This document shows positions 39,612-51,216 of a stretch of DNA of 64,000 bases, piece after piece (the stretch's first letter is position 1; each line of letters opens with the position of its first letter). The notes beneath the pieces were generated by a model. It saw nothing but the letters and a program-made list of their open reading frames with translations. It was not told the origin of the DNA and made no database searches. This stretch comes from Pseudomonas sp. PDM18 (lineage in GTDB: Bacteria > Pseudomonadota > Gammaproteobacteria > Pseudomonadales > Pseudomonadaceae): NCBI RefSeq assembly GCF_014852585.1, contig NZ_JACVBX010000007.1:124001-188000 (forward strand). The letters are read 5' to 3'. The position numbers were made by a program, and so were the translations under genes.

Positions 39612-42089
39612 TCAACTCCGTGGCAGCGCCTGCACCGCCGGTGATGTGGCGGGCAGGGCGGTGGTCGCTGACGGGGCGCCGGCGCCCTTGGGCAACCGGG
39701 TCAGGCGCAGGGCGTTGAGCACCACGGTCAGCGAACTGATCGACATGCCCACCGCAGCCCACACGGGCGTGATCCAGCCGAGAGCGGCGAAGGGCAACAT
39801 GAGCCCATTGTACAGCCCCGCCCAGACCAGGTTCTCGATGATGACCCGGCGCGTGCGGCGGGCCAGGGCGAATGCCTGCACCACGCTGTCCAGGCGGTTG
39901 GACAGCAGCACAGCGTCGGCGCTGGTTTTGGCGAGATCAGTTGCCGAGCCCATGGCGACGCTGATGTCGGCGGCGGCCAGGACCGGCACGTCGTTCACGC
40001 CGTCGCCCAGCATCAGTACGCGGCGACCTTCCTGATGCAGCTGCCGCAGCACTTCGAGCTTGTCGTCCGGGCGCAGGCCGCCGCGGCAGTCGTCGATGCG
40101 CAGTTCCGCGGCCACGCGGCCGACCATGGGCGAACTGTCGCCGGACAACAGCAGGGTGCGCCAGCCGCGGGCGCGGCAGGCTTCGAGCAGGTCGGCGGCG
40201 TCGTCGCGGATGCGGTCGTCCAGCACCAGCCAGGCCAATGCTCCCCTTTCATCGCCCAGCAGCAGCCACTGACCGGGCTCTTGCGGGTGCAGTAGCGCTT
40301 CGCTGTTGCTCAGGGCGCAGACGAACGAGGGCTCGCCGATGCGCAGGCGGTGCTCGCCCACAAGGCCTTCCAGGCCCAGGCCGGGATGGCTCTCGACATT
40401 CTCGGCAGGCTGCGGTGCGCGGCCGAAGGCGCGGGCGATGGGGTGTTCGGAGCGGTTCTCCAGCGCGGCGGCCAGGGCCAGGCAGGCATCACTGTTCAGT
40501 GCGCCCAGCGGCCGGACCGCGCGGAGCGTCAGGCGGCCTTCGGTGAGGGTGCCGGTCTTGTCGAAGATCACCGTGTCGATGTGGTTCAGCCCTTCCAGCA
40601 CGTGGCCGCGGGTCACCAGCAGGCCGAGCTTGTGCAGGCTGCCGGTGGCGGCGGTCAGCGCGGTCGGCGTGGCCAGGGACAGTGCGCAGGGGCAGGTCGC
40701 CACCAGCATCGCCAGGACCACCCAGAAGGCGCGGGAAGCGTCGTGCTGCCACCAGAACAGGCCGACGACGGCGGCGAGCACCAACAGGGCGATGAGGAAC
40801 CATTGCGCGGCCTTGTCGGCCAGCTCGGCGAGGCGCGGTTTGTCCGACTGGGCGCGTTCCAGCAGGCGGACGATGGCGGACAGCCGGCTGTCGCCACCCA
40901 GTGCCTTGACCTGCACGGTCAGCGGACCTTCGACGTTGAGGGTGCCGCCGGTGACGCTGTCGCCGCTCTGGCGCGCCTGCGGCAGGTATTCGCCGGTGAG
41001 CAGGGATTCATCGACGCTGGACTGGCCCTCGAGGATCAGGCCGTCGGCAGGGATCACCGCGCCGGGTTGCACCAGAACGCGGTCGTCGATCTTCAATTCG
41101 CTGAGCAGTACGCGGCTGCTCTGGCCGCTGTCATCCAGGCGCAGGCAGGACGCCGGCAGCAGGTTGACCAGTTGCGCGGTGGCTGCCGCGGTGCGCTCGC
41201 GGGCACGACGTTCGAGGTAGCGGCCGGCGAGCAGGAACAGGGCGAACATGCCGACGGCATCGAAGTACAGGTCGCCATGGCCGGTGACGGCGGTCCAGAT
41301 GCCAGCCAGGTAGGCGCCGCCGATGGCCAGGGACACTGAGACATCCATGGTCAGGTGGCGGGTGCGCAGGTCGCGTACGGCACCGCGGAAGAACGGCTGG
41401 CAGGAGTAGAAGACGATGGGCGTGGTGAGGAACATCGCCACCCAGCGCAGGATTTCGTGCAACTCGGGGCTCAGGTCGATGTTGAATTCCGGCCAAGTGG
41501 CCATGGTCGCCATCATTGCCTGGAACCACAGCAGGCCGGCGACGCCCAGTTGGCGCAGGGACTTGCGGTTTTCCTGGTGCAACTGCTCGGCGGCGCGGTC
41601 CGGTTGGAACGGGTGGGCGGCGTAGCCGATCCTGCGCAGTTCGGCGAGCAGTTCGCTCAGCGGAAGCTCGCTGTCGGACCAGCGCACATGCAGGCGATGG
41701 TTGGACAGGTTGAGGCCGGCCTCGGCGACGGCAGGCAGGCCCTTGAGGTGCTTTTCGATCAGCCAGCCGCAGGCGGCGCAGCTGATGCCTTCCATGATCA
41801 GGGTGGTCTCGGCCAGTTCGCCCATGTGCTGGACGAAGGGCTGCTGCACGTCGGGGCGGTCGAACAGCTTCAGCTCATCGGCGAGCTGTTCGGGTAGGGC
41901 ATCAGGGTTGGGCGCGGCTTCAGTGCGGTGGCGGTAATAGCCTTCCAGGCCGCCGGCGACGATGGCCTCGGCCACGGCCTGGCAGCCGGGGCAGCAGAAT
42001 TCGCGGGGCTCGCCCAGGACGGGCGCAACGAAACGGCTGCCGGGTGGAACCGGCAGCGCGCAGTGGTAACAGAGCAGCGCGGCGCTCAT
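39612..42089 (-). CDS. ccoI: Copper-translocating P1B-type ATPase CcoI
   Basis: Delivers copper for the CuB centre of cbb3 oxidase, 825 aa. An N-terminal cysteine cluster (CYHCALPV, CCPGCQAVAEA) precedes a heavy-metal-associated domain (GISCAACGWLIEKHL). The membrane domain carries the CPC motif (ATCPCALSLATP). The phosphorylation site is DKTGTLTEGR, and the ATP-binding GDGVNDVPVL follows. This N-terminal arrangement identifies CcoI/FixI rather than CopA. The gene overlaps ccoH by 4 bases. Confidence 0.95.
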   Translation of the reverse strand: MSAALLCYHCALPVPPGSRFVAPVLGEPREFCCPGCQAVAEAIVAGGLEGYYRHRTEAAPNPDALPEQLADELKLFDRPDVQQPFVQHMGELAETTLIMEGISCAACGWLIEKHLKGLPAVAEAGLNLSNHRLHVRWSDSELPLSELLAELRRIGYAAHPFQPDRAAEQLHQENRKSLRQLGVAGLLWFQAMMATMATWPEFNIDLSPELHEILRWVAMFLTTPIVFYSCQPFFRGAVRDLRTRHLTMDVSVSLAIGGAYLAGIWTAVTGHGDLYFDAVGMFALFLLAGRYLERRARERTAAATAQLVNLLPASCLRLDDSGQSSRVLLSELKIDDRVLVQPGAVIPADGLILEGQSSVDESLLTGEYLPQARQSGDSVTGGTLNVEGPLTVQVKALGGDSRLSAIVRLLERAQSDKPRLAELADKAAQWFLIALLVLAAVVGLFWWQHDASRAFWVVLAMLVATCPCALSLATPTALTAATGSLHKLGLLVTRGHVLEGLNHIDTVIFDKTGTLTEGRLTLRAVRPLGALNSDACLALAAALENRSEHPIARAFGRAPQPAENVESHPGLGLEGLVGEHRLRIGEPSFVCALSNSEALLHPQEPGQWLLLGDERGALAWLVLDDRIRDDAADLLEACRARGWRTLLLSGDSSPMVGRVAAELRIDDCRGGLRPDDKLEVLRQLHQEGRRVLMLGDGVNDVPVLAAADISVAMGSATDLAKTSADAVLLSNRLDSVVQAFALARRTRRVIIENLVWAGLYNGLMLPFAALGWITPVWAAVGMSISSLTVVLNALRLTRLPKGAGAPSATTALPATSPAVQALPRS

Positions 42090-42631
42090 GGGCGCTCGGC
42101 TTCATCTCCGCTGAGGGGCTCGTCGCCGAGGTCGAAGGAGCCGCCGGGGGCGACTTTCTCTTCCTCGAACAGACGCCAGGTCTTGCCGTTCTCTTCGCCG
42201 AGCAGCTCGACGAAACGGCGACCTTTTACGGCGGAGTCGAGGCTGGCGGTGTAGCGGCCCGGCTCGGCGGGGCTGGCGCGCAGCACGAGGTGCTTGTCCT
42301 GCGATTCCAGGGTGGGGGAGAGCAGGTTCAGGGTGAGCGTGGTCGGACGGCTGTCGCCGGTTAGGCGCAGGTCCACTTCGCCGGTCAGCTCGTCGAAGCT
42401 GAGCTTGGCGCGCAGCTTGAGTTCCTGGGCCAGGTGCTCGCGGTCGAGGGAGCGGTTGATGCCCTTGCCGGCCTCGTAATAGTTGTCGCTGACCAGGGAG
42501 TCCTGATTATTCACGGCGATGTTGACCATCGTCAGGCTGAGGGCGATAGAGGTAGCCAGCATGGCGATGATGATCCACGGCCAGAGGTGCTTGTACCAGG
42601 GTTCCACGGGCGTTTTCATGGCCGATTGCAT
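42086..42631 (-). CDS. ccoH: FixH/CcoH family oxidase assembly protein
   Basis: A 181-aa single-pass protein: cytoplasmic start, membrane helix PWIIIAMLATSIALSLTMVNIAV, then a periplasmic FixH domain with DNYYEAGKGINRSLDREHLA, the family motif. It acts with CcoI in cbb3 maturation. An internal ATG (MKTPVEPW, 42619) is also a possible start. The ATGA overlap with ccoI indicates coupling. Confidence 0.9.
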   Translation of the reverse strand: MQSAMKTPVEPWYKHLWPWIIIAMLATSIALSLTMVNIAVNNQDSLVSDNYYEAGKGINRSLDREHLAQELKLRAKLSFDELTGEVDLRLTGDSRPTTLTLNLLSPTLESQDKHLVLRASPAEPGRYTASLDSAVKGRRFVELLGEENGKTWRLFEEEKVAPGGSFDLGDEPLSGDEAERP

Positions 42632-42759
42632 GGTTTTTTTCTCTCGCTGGCAGTGCCGCAGGGGCGCTGCCCGGTGAAGGGGCGGGCGAAATTCTACGTG
42701 CTTCGTTCGGTACTGGCACCCCATGCGCAACATGGGGTGCCAATTAGTTCAGCGTTGGT

Positions 42760-44175
42760 TCAACGAACGCGCGGGCCGATGAAGCGGCTGGTGGATTCCT
42801 TGCTGATGGACGGGTCGTCCACCGACTGGATGGTGAAGCTGATCTCGTTGGTGGTGGAGGGCAGCTTCTCCGGATCGATGGACAGTTCCACCGGCATGGT
42901 GAAGATGTCCCCGGCGGCAACCGAGATTTCCTTCTTGCCTTCCAGGATCAGGCCGTCCATGCCCTTGGCGCTGAGCACGTAGGTATGGTCCTTCTGGTCC
43001 TTGTTCATGACCTTCAGGCTGTACACGTTCTCGATGCGGCCTTCTGCGTTCTCGCGGTAGAGCACGCGGTCCTTGCTGACGTCGAAGCCGACCAGCGGGC
43101 GCAGGATGATGGCCGTGATCAGCAGGCCGATCATGATGCACAGGGCGATGGCGTAACCGATCAGGCGCGGGCGCACCAGATGGGTCTTCTGCCCGGACAG
43201 GTTGTGTTCGGTGGTGTAGCTGATCAGGCCGCGCGGATAGTTCATCTTGTCCATGATGCTGTCGCAGGCGTCGATGCACGCAGCGCAGCCGATGCACTCG
43301 ATCTGCAGGCCGTCGCGGATATCGATGCCGGTCGGGCACACCTGTACGCACATGGTGCAGTCGATGCAGTCGCCCAGGCCCTGGGCCTTGTAGTCGACGG
43401 TTTTCTTGCGCGGGCCGCGTTTCTCGCCACGACGCGGGTCATAGGAGACGATCAGGGTGTCCTTGTCGAACATCACGCTCTGGAAGCGCGCGTAGGGGCA
43501 CATGTAGATGCACACCTGCTCACGCAGCCAGCCGGCGTTGCCGTAGGTGGCGAGGGTGAAGAAGCCGACCCAGAAGTAGGCCCAGCCGTCTGCCTGGCCG
43601 GTTACCAGATCGCTCAACAGCTCGCGCATTGGGGCGAAGTAGCCTACGAAGGTCAGGCCGGTCACCAGGCCGATCAGCAGCCAGAGGCTGTGCTTGGCGA
43701 TCTTGCGCAGCAGCTTGTTGCTGCTGAAGCCCGCCTTGTCGAGCTTCATGCGCTGGTTGCGGTCACCCTCGGTGACTTTCTCGCACCACATGAAGATCCA
43801 GGTCCATACGCTCTGCGGGCAGGTGTAGCCGCACCAGACGCGGCCGGCGAACACGGTGATGAAGAACAGGCCGAAGGCGCTGATGATCAACAGGCCCGAG
43901 AGAAGGATGAAGTCCTGCGGCCAGAAGGTCGCGCCGAAGATGTAGAACTTGCGCTCGGGCAGGTCCCAGAGAACCGCCTGGCGACCGTTCCAGGTCAGCC
44001 ACACGGTGCCGAAATAGAGGAGGAAGAGGAGGGCGCCCCCGGCCATGCGGAGGTTGCGGAAGAACCCGGTAAAGGCTCGGGTGTAGATCTTTTCCCGGGA
44101 GGCATAAAGGTCGACGCTTTCACCCTTGCCCTTGGTGGGCGGAGTGACGTCCTGGACCGGAATCTGTTTGCTCAT
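42760..44175 (-). CDS. ccoG: Cytochrome c oxidase accessory protein CcoG
   Basis: Membrane-bound iron-sulfur cupric reductase for cbb3 assembly, 471 aa. Several transmembrane helices are followed by a two-[4Fe-4S] ferredoxin domain: CIDCTMCVQVCPTG and CIGCAACIDACDSIM, each CX2CX2CX3C. A C-terminal periplasmic immunoglobulin-like region (LSAKGMDGLILEGKKEISV, MPVELSIDPEKLP) ends the protein. The 18-bp box 107 bases upstream is shared with ccoN1 and anr. Start at 44175 (MSKQIPVQDV). Confidence 0.95.
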   Translation of the reverse strand: MSKQIPVQDVTPPTKGKGESVDLYASREKIYTRAFTGFFRNLRMAGGALLFLLYFGTVWLTWNGRQAVLWDLPERKFYIFGATFWPQDFILLSGLLIISAFGLFFITVFAGRVWCGYTCPQSVWTWIFMWCEKVTEGDRNQRMKLDKAGFSSNKLLRKIAKHSLWLLIGLVTGLTFVGYFAPMRELLSDLVTGQADGWAYFWVGFFTLATYGNAGWLREQVCIYMCPYARFQSVMFDKDTLIVSYDPRRGEKRGPRKKTVDYKAQGLGDCIDCTMCVQVCPTGIDIRDGLQIECIGCAACIDACDSIMDKMNYPRGLISYTTEHNLSGQKTHLVRPRLIGYAIALCIMIGLLITAIILRPLVGFDVSKDRVLYRENAEGRIENVYSLKVMNKDQKDHTYVLSAKGMDGLILEGKKEISVAAGDIFTMPVELSIDPEKLPSTTNEISFTIQSVDDPSISKESTSRFIGPRVR

Positions 44176-44281
44176 CAGTGCATTCCACGGCAGCGGGAGG
44201 GCGCCCTGTCGATACATGCCGAAAGGGTCAGAAATATGCTTGCACGCCTAACAATGATACGGCGTGGTGGGTGTTGCAACC

Positions 44282-44299
44282 GTGCGACAGTTGGTCGCG
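44282..44299 (-). promoter_or_regulatory. 18-bp inverted-repeat box upstream of ccoG
   Basis: GTGCGACAGTTGGTCGCG; GCGAC and GTCGC form perfect 5-base arms around AGTTG. TTGC and GCAA also flank it. It is nearly identical to the ccoN1 copy at 47858, 16 of 18 bases. Confidence 0.65.
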
Positions 44300-44324
44300 C
44301 AAGGAATTATGGACCCAGAAATAG

Positions 44325-44354
44325 AGCGGCGCCGGTGTAGAAACCGGCGCCGCT
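44325..44354 (-). terminator. Terminator of the cco1 operon
   Basis: Perfect 11-bp stem AGCGGCGCCGG / CCGGCGCCGCT with an 8-base loop, 31 bases beyond ccoP1. The minus-strand tail is only weakly T-rich. Confidence 0.8.
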
Positions 44355-44385
44355 GGGTGTCGCTATGGGTGTAGGAAAGAGAGGC

Positions 44386-45351
44386 TTATTCGGCGCTCTT
44401 CTCACCTTCGCCATGGGACAGGCTATACACGTAGGCAGCGAGTAGATGAACCTGGTCTTTGCCCAGACGCTCCAGCTGAGCCGGCATCTGGCCCTGACGG
44501 CCGTAGCGGATGGTCTGCTGCAGCTGAGCGAAGCTCGAGCCGTAGATGAACGCAGCCGGGTGGGTCAGGTTCGGCGCGCCCATGGCGGCGGTGCCTTTGC
44601 CTTCGGCGCCGTGGCAAGCCACGCAGTTGGTAGAGAAGATCTTCTGGCCATTGGCGACCTGTTCGTCAGTCACGCCTTCGGGCAGCTTGCGGCCGTCCAG
44701 CTTGGTGGTGACGAAGGCAGCGACGTCGTGGACACCCTGGTCGCCGATGACTTCGCCCCAGGCCGGCATGGCCGCGTGGCGACCGCCTTCGATGGTGGCG
44801 ATGATGTCCTTCGGCTCGCCGCCCCAACGCCAGTCGGCGTCGGTGAGGTTCGGGAAGCCGTGGGCACCCTTGGCGTCGGAACCGTGGCAGACGGAGCAGT
44901 TGGAAGCGAACAGGCGGTTACCCATTTTCAGGGCCTGCTCGTCCTTGGCCACTTCCTCGATCGGCATGGCGCCGAACTTGGCGTACAGCGGGCCGTACTT
45001 CTCATCGGCCTTGGCCATTTCCTTTTCCCACTGGTGTACACCGGTCCAGCCTTGTTCGCCGTTGGCGAATTCGGCCTTGTCCTGGTAGCCCGGGAGCAGG
45101 CCCTTCCAGTTGCCCAGCCCCGGGTACAGGACCAGGTAGCCGAGGGCGAAGATGAAGGTGGCCACGAACAGCATGAACCACCACTTCGGCAGCGGGTTGT
45201 CGTACTCCTCAATGCCATCGAAGGCATGGCCGACGGTTTCATCGGTGGCTTCGTTGCGCTGACCGCGACGGGTGGCGAACAGCAGCCACGCCAGGGCGAA
45301 GATGGTGCCCAGGGTAAGTACGGTGACGTACAGACTCCAGAAGGTTGTCAT
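44386..45351 (-). CDS. ccoP1: cbb3 oxidase 1 subunit CcoP (dihaem cytochrome c)
   Basis: Passes electrons to CcoO and CcoN, 321 aa. The N-terminus has two helices ([22 protein letters not shown] and [22 protein letters not shown]). The periplasmic part has two haem c sites, CSVCHGSD and CVACHGAEG. The ATG overlaps the stop of ccoQ1 (ATGA). Very similar to ccoP2, differing most in the extra segment around residues 105-125. Last gene of the operon. Confidence 0.96.
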   Translation of the reverse strand: MTTFWSLYVTVLTLGTIFALAWLLFATRRGQRNEATDETVGHAFDGIEEYDNPLPKWWFMLFVATFIFALGYLVLYPGLGNWKGLLPGYQDKAEFANGEQGWTGVHQWEKEMAKADEKYGPLYAKFGAMPIEEVAKDEQALKMGNRLFASNCSVCHGSDAKGAHGFPNLTDADWRWGGEPKDIIATIEGGRHAAMPAWGEVIGDQGVHDVAAFVTTKLDGRKLPEGVTDEQVANGQKIFSTNCVACHGAEGKGTAAMGAPNLTHPAAFIYGSSFAQLQQTIRYGRQGQMPAQLERLGKDQVHLLAAYVYSLSHGEGEKSAE

Positions 45352-45539
45352 TCTTTGTTGCTCCTAGAAGCTTGCTCTTGCTCGACGTGCTTTTTGGCGA
45401 CCGGGTCATCCGCGAAGGGCAGCAGGGCGTCTTCGTCGAAGCGCTCCTTGCGTTTGCCGCCATAGGCCCAGAGCAGGACGCCGACGAAGGCGACCATCAC
45501 TACTACAGTGCCGATACCGCGAATGGTCCCGATATCCAT
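45348..45539 (-). CDS. ccoQ1: cbb3 oxidase 1 subunit CcoQ
   Basis: A 63-aa single-helix stability subunit: [20 protein letters not shown], helix continuing [19 protein letters not shown], the CcoQ signature. I chose the ATG at 45539 to match ccoQ2; a GTG 9 bases upstream is a possible alternative. It overlaps ccoP1 by 4 bases. Confidence 0.93.
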   Translation of the reverse strand: MDIGTIRGIGTVVVMVAFVGVLLWAYGGKRKERFDEDALLPFADDPVAKKHVEQEQASRSNKE

Positions 45540-45544
45540 CACTG

Positions 45545-46152
45545 TCACCGTTTGCTCTTGATGATGGTGCCGAGGCCTTGCAGGTAGGCGACGACAGCGT
45601 CCATCTCGGTCTTGCCTTTGACGGCATCACGGGCACCGGCGATGTCTTCGTCGGTGTAAGGCACGCCCAGAGTGCGCAGGGCTTCCATTTTCTTCGCCGT
45701 GTCCTTGCCGTCGAGCTTGTTCTCCACCAGCCAGGGGTAGGAGGGCATCTTCGATTCCGGCACTACGTTGCGCGGGTTGTACAGGTGCGCGCGGTGCCAA
45801 TCGTCCGAGTAGCGGCCGCCGACGCGGGCCAGGTCCGGGCCGGTACGCTTGGAACCCCACAGGAACGGGTGATCCCAGACACTTTCGCCGGCGACGGAGT
45901 AATGGCCGTAGCGCTCGGTTTCGGCGCGGAACGGACGGACCATCTGCGAGTGGCAGCCTACGCAGCCTTCGCGGATGTAGATGTCACGGCCTTCGAGTTC
46001 CAGCGCGGTGCGCGGCTTCATGCCTTCGACCGGCTTGTTGGTCACGTCCTGGAAGAACAGCGGAACGATCTGGGTCAGACCGCCGATGCTCACCGCAATG
46101 ACCATGAAGAAGGCCAGAAGGCCGATGTTCTTCTCGACTACTTCGTGCTTCA

Positions 46153-46153
<1 letters not shown>
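45545..46153 (-). CDS. ccoO1: cbb3 oxidase 1 subunit CcoO (monohaem cytochrome c)
   Basis: Membrane-anchored cytochrome c, 202 aa. One N-terminal helix ([26 protein letters not shown]), then the haem-binding GCVGCHSQM and, later, [12 protein letters not shown] with the axial Met. The gene overlaps ccoN1 by one base (TGATG). Confidence 0.96.
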
Positions 46154-47857
<1,704 letters not shown>

Positions 47858-47875
47858 GTGCGACACTTCGTCGCG
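47858..47875 (-). promoter_or_regulatory. 18-bp inverted-repeat box upstream of ccoN1
   Basis: GTGCGACACTTCGTCGCG: GCGAC and GTCGC arms around ACTTC. It shares 16 of 18 bases with the ccoG box. Confidence 0.6.
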
Positions 47876-47892
47876 ATATTGCGGAGGTAAGA

Positions 47893-47922
47893 AACTCGCG
47901 CCCGTTTTAAGGGGCGCGAGTT
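47893..47922 (-). terminator. Terminator of the cco2 operon
   Basis: Perfect 11-bp stem AACTCGCGCCC / GGGCGCGAGTT, 8-base loop, T-rich minus-strand tail (TTTCTTACC). It lies 14 bases past ccoP2. Confidence 0.88.
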
Positions 47923-47935
47923 GGGGGCGAGGAGT

Positions 47936-48859
47936 TTACTTCGCCTGGCCGGAAATGTTGTAGATGTAACCGGCGAGAATGTGCACTTTGTCTTTGCCCA
48001 GGTATTGCTCCTGCGCCGGCATCTGGCCCTGGCGGCCGTGACGGATGGTCTGCTGCAGTTGCGCGTAGCTGGAACCGTAGATGAAGGCGCCCGGGTGGGT
48101 CAGGTCAGGCGCGCCCATGATCGGGTTGCCCTTGCCTTCTGGACCGTGGCATGCGACGCAGGTGGTGGCGAACAGCTTGCCGCCGTTGTCGACATTCTCG
48201 GCGGTCACGCCCTCGGGCAGCTTGCGGCCGTCCAGTTGAGCGGTGACGAAGGCAGCTACGTCCTGCACGCCTTTCTCGCCCAGCACTTCGCCCCAGGCCG
48301 GCATGGCAGCGTGACGGCCACCCATGATGGTGGTTTCGATGTCCTGGGCGGTGCCGCCCCAGCGCCAGTCGCTGTCGGTCAGGTTCGGGAAGCCCTGGGC
48401 GCCCTTGGCGTCCGAGCCATGGCAGATGGAGCAGTAGGTGGCGAAGAGGCGCTCGCCCATTTTCATGGCTTGCGGGTCTTTCGCGACGTCTTCCACGGAC
48501 ATGGCGGAGTATTTGGCGAAGATCGGCCCATACTTCTCCTTGGCCAGCGCTTCTTCCCGCTCCCACTGCTTGTCCTGCGTCCAGCCACCCTCGTAGCCCG
48601 GCAGGATGCCCTTCCAGGTGCCCAGGCCTGGGTAGAGGACCAGGTAGCCGGCGGCGAACACGATGGTGCCGACGAACAGCAGGAACCACCACTTGGGCAG
48701 CGGGTTGTCGTATTCCTCGATGCCATCGAAGGCATGGCCCATGGTCTGGTCGGTGGTGTTCGAGGACTGCCCGCTGCGGGTGGCGAATACCAGCCACAGC
48801 AGGGCGATCAGCGAGCCGACTGTTAGAACGGTGATGTACAGACTCCAGAAGGTAGTCAT
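47936..48859 (-). CDS. ccoP2: cbb3 oxidase 2 subunit CcoP
   Basis: Dihaem cytochrome c subunit, 307 aa. Two N-terminal helices and haem sites CSICHGSD and CVACHGPEG. It is 14 residues shorter than CcoP1, mostly between the second helix and the first haem domain ([12 protein letters not shown] replaces a longer loop). It overlaps ccoQ2 by 4 bases. Confidence 0.96.
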   Translation of the reverse strand: MTTFWSLYITVLTVGSLIALLWLVFATRSGQSSNTTDQTMGHAFDGIEEYDNPLPKWWFLLFVGTIVFAAGYLVLYPGLGTWKGILPGYEGGWTQDKQWEREEALAKEKYGPIFAKYSAMSVEDVAKDPQAMKMGERLFATYCSICHGSDAKGAQGFPNLTDSDWRWGGTAQDIETTIMGGRHAAMPAWGEVLGEKGVQDVAAFVTAQLDGRKLPEGVTAENVDNGGKLFATTCVACHGPEGKGNPIMGAPDLTHPGAFIYGSSYAQLQQTIRHGRQGQMPAQEQYLGKDKVHILAGYIYNISGQAK

Positions 48860-49047
48860 GCGTTGTTGCTCCTAGAAGCTTGCTCTTGCTCAGCGTGACG
48901 CTTGGCTGCCGGGTCATCCGCGAAGGGCAGTAGCGCGTCTTCGTCGAAGCGCTCCTTGCGTTTGCCGCCGTAAGCCCAGAGCAGTACGCCGACGAAGGCC
49001 ACCATCACGATGACGGTGCCGAGGCCGCGAATGGTCCCGATATCCAT
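48856..49047 (-). CDS. ccoQ2: cbb3 oxidase 2 subunit CcoQ
   Basis: A 63-aa single-helix protein almost identical to CcoQ1 ([20 protein letters not shown] start and the same [13 protein letters not shown] tail). It starts 4 bases after the ccoO2 stop. Confidence 0.93.
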   Translation of the reverse strand: MDIGTIRGLGTVIVMVAFVGVLLWAYGGKRKERFDEDALLPFADDPAAKRHAEQEQASRSNNA

Positions 49048-49051
49048 GCTG

Positions 49052-49660
49052 TCACCGCTTGTTCTTGATGGAGGTGCCGAGGACCTGCAGGTACGCGACT
49101 ACCGCGTCCATTTCGGTCTTGCCCTTGACGGAATCGCTGGCGCCAGCGATGTCGTCGTCCGTGTAGGGCACGCCCATGACACGCATCACTTCCAGTTTTT
49201 TCGCCGTGTCCTTGCCGTCGAGCTTGTTCTCGACCAGCCAGGGGTAGGCGGGCATCTTCGATTCCGGCACGACGTTGCGCGGGTTGTAGAGGTGCGCGCG
49301 GTGCCAGTCGTCCGAGTAGCGGCCGCCGACCCGGGCCAGGTCCGGACCGGTACGCTTGGAGCCCCACAGGAACGGGTGGTCCCAGACGCTTTCGCCGGCG
49401 ACGGAGTAGTGGCCGTAGCGCTCGGTCTCGGCGCGGAACGGACGGATCATCTGCGAGTGGCAGCCCACGCAACCTTCGCGGATGTACACGTCACGACCTT
49501 CCAGTTGCAGGGCGGTGTAGGGCTTCATGCCTTCCACCGGGGTGTTGGTGACGTCCTGGAAGAACAGCGGGACGATCTGGGTCAGGCCGCCGATGCTGAC
49601 GGCCACGGCCATGCACAGGGCCAGCAGGCCGACGTTTTTCTCAAGTACTTCGTGTTTCAT
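49052..49660 (-). CDS. ccoO2: cbb3 oxidase 2 subunit CcoO
   Basis: Monohaem cytochrome c subunit, 202 aa, with one helix ([20 protein letters not shown]) and haem site GCVGCHSQM. Starts at ATG 49660, 11 bases after ccoN2. It differs from CcoO1 mostly at the C-terminus (SIKNKR against TIIKSKR). Confidence 0.96.
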   Translation of the reverse strand: MKHEVLEKNVGLLALCMAVAVSIGGLTQIVPLFFQDVTNTPVEGMKPYTALQLEGRDVYIREGCVGCHSQMIRPFRAETERYGHYSVAGESVWDHPFLWGSKRTGPDLARVGGRYSDDWHRAHLYNPRNVVPESKMPAYPWLVENKLDGKDTAKKLEVMRVMGVPYTDDDIAGASDSVKGKTEMDAVVAYLQVLGTSIKNKR

Positions 49661-49670
49661 GTCGGTATCC

Positions 49671-51095
49671 TCAGGCCATCTGCGCCGCGGCTTGCATTTC
49701 AGCCGGCTTGGCGGCGGCGACGGTGCGCCAGACGTTGTAGGCCATGACCAGCATGCCCAGCAGGAAGATGGCACCACCGATCATCCGCACGATGAAGCCG
49801 GGGTGGCCGGCGGCCAGGGCTTCGACGAAGGAGTAGGTGAGGGTGCCGTCGGAGTTCACTGCGCGCCACATCAGGCCCTGGGTGATGCCGTTGACCCACA
49901 TCGAGGCGATGTACAGCACAGTGCCGATGGTGGCCAGCCAGAAGTGGGTATTGATCAGGCCCACGCTGTGCATCTGCTCGCGGCCGAAGACCTTCGGGAT
50001 CAGGTGATACAGCGAGCCGATGGAAACCATGGCGACCCAGCCCAGTGCGCCGGCATGTACGTGGCCGATGGTCCAGTCGGTGTAGTGGGAGAGGGCGTTG
50101 ACGGTCTTGATTGCCATCATCGGGCCTTCGAAGGTGGACATGCCGTAGAAGGCCAGGGAAACCACCAGGAAGCGCAGGATCGGGTCGGTGCGCAGCTTAT
50201 GCCAGGCGCCGGAGAGGGTCATCATGCCGTTGATCATGCCGCCCCAGCTCGGAGCCAGGAGGATCAGGGACATCACCATGCCCAGCGATTGCGCCCAGTC
50301 CGGCAGCGCGGTGTAGTGCAGGTGGTGCGGACCAGCCCAGATGTAGACGGCGATCAGTGCCCAGAAGTGCACGATGGACAGGCGGTAGGAGTAGACCGGG
50401 CGCTCGGCCTGTTTCGGAACGAAGTAGTACATCATCCCCAGGAAGCCGGCGGTCAGGAAGAAGCCCACGGCGTTGTGGCCGTACCACCACTGGATCATGG
50501 CGTCGGTGGCGCCCGAGTACAGCGAGTAGGACTTGGTCAGGCTGACCGGGATTTCCAGGTTATTGACCACGTGCAGAATCGCCACGGTCAGGATGAAGGC
50601 ACCGAAGAACCAGTTGCCCACATAGATGTGCTTGGTCTTGCGCTTCATCAGCGTGCCGAAGAAGACGATGGCGTAGGAAACCCAGACGATGGTGATCAGG
50701 ATGTCGATCGGCCATTCCAGCTCGGCGTACTCCTTGGAGGAGGTGTAGCCCAGCGGCAGGGTGATGGCGGCGCACAGGATCACCAGCTGCCAACCCCAGA
50801 AGGTGAAGGAAGCGAGCGGCCCCGCGAACAGGCGGGTCTGGCAGGTACGCTGCACCGAGTAGTAGCTGGTGGCGAACAGTGCGCAGCCGCCGAAGGCGAA
50901 GATCACCGCGTTGGTGTGCAGCGGACGCAGGCGGCCGAAGCTCGTCCACGGTAAGCCGAGGTTAAGGTCCGGCCACACCAATTGCGCGGCGATCAGGACA
51001 CCGACGGCCATGCCGACGATCCCCCACACCACTGTCATAATGGCGAACTGGCGGACCACCTTATAGTTATAAGCGGTCTGATTGGTTGTGCTCAT
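49671..51095 (-). CDS. ccoN2: cbb3 oxidase 2 catalytic subunit CcoN
   Basis: Microaerobic terminal oxidase core, 474 aa, with all the haem and CuB histidines of CcoN1 in the same motifs. The middle of the protein is nearly identical to CcoN1, while the N- and C-terminal tails differ. The upstream region has an ANR box centred about 150 bases before the start. This suits the known low-oxygen induction of the cco2 operon in P. aeruginosa. Confidence 0.97.
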   Translation of the reverse strand: MSTTNQTAYNYKVVRQFAIMTVVWGIVGMAVGVLIAAQLVWPDLNLGLPWTSFGRLRPLHTNAVIFAFGGCALFATSYYSVQRTCQTRLFAGPLASFTFWGWQLVILCAAITLPLGYTSSKEYAELEWPIDILITIVWVSYAIVFFGTLMKRKTKHIYVGNWFFGAFILTVAILHVVNNLEIPVSLTKSYSLYSGATDAMIQWWYGHNAVGFFLTAGFLGMMYYFVPKQAERPVYSYRLSIVHFWALIAVYIWAGPHHLHYTALPDWAQSLGMVMSLILLAPSWGGMINGMMTLSGAWHKLRTDPILRFLVVSLAFYGMSTFEGPMMAIKTVNALSHYTDWTIGHVHAGALGWVAMVSIGSLYHLIPKVFGREQMHSVGLINTHFWLATIGTVLYIASMWVNGITQGLMWRAVNSDGTLTYSFVEALAAGHPGFIVRMIGGAIFLLGMLVMAYNVWRTVAAAKPAEMQAAAQMA

Positions 51096-51117
51096 TTATG
51101 GGCTTCCATCCACGGTT

Positions 51118-51132
51118 ATGGGCTATGCCCAT
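51118..51132. promoter_or_regulatory. Palindrome in ccoN2 leader
   Basis: ATGGGC-TAT-GCCCAT, a perfect 15-base inverted repeat 23 bases before the ccoN2 start. It could be an RNA hairpin or a protein site. Confidence 0.4.
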
Positions 51133-51190
51133 CCCGGCAAGGTTTTTTACGGCTTACGGCGTATGCCGCCCCTCCCCCTTGGGATAGGTA

Positions 51191-51205
51191 CTAATTCGGA
51201 ATTAG
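51191..51205. promoter_or_regulatory. 15-bp perfect palindrome near the predicted cco2 transcription start
   Basis: CTAATTC-G-GAATTAG. It lies about 50 bases downstream of the ANR box, just past where transcription should begin, so it may be an operator that represses cco2. Confidence 0.5.
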
Positions 51206-51216
51206 CGGAGTGAAGG

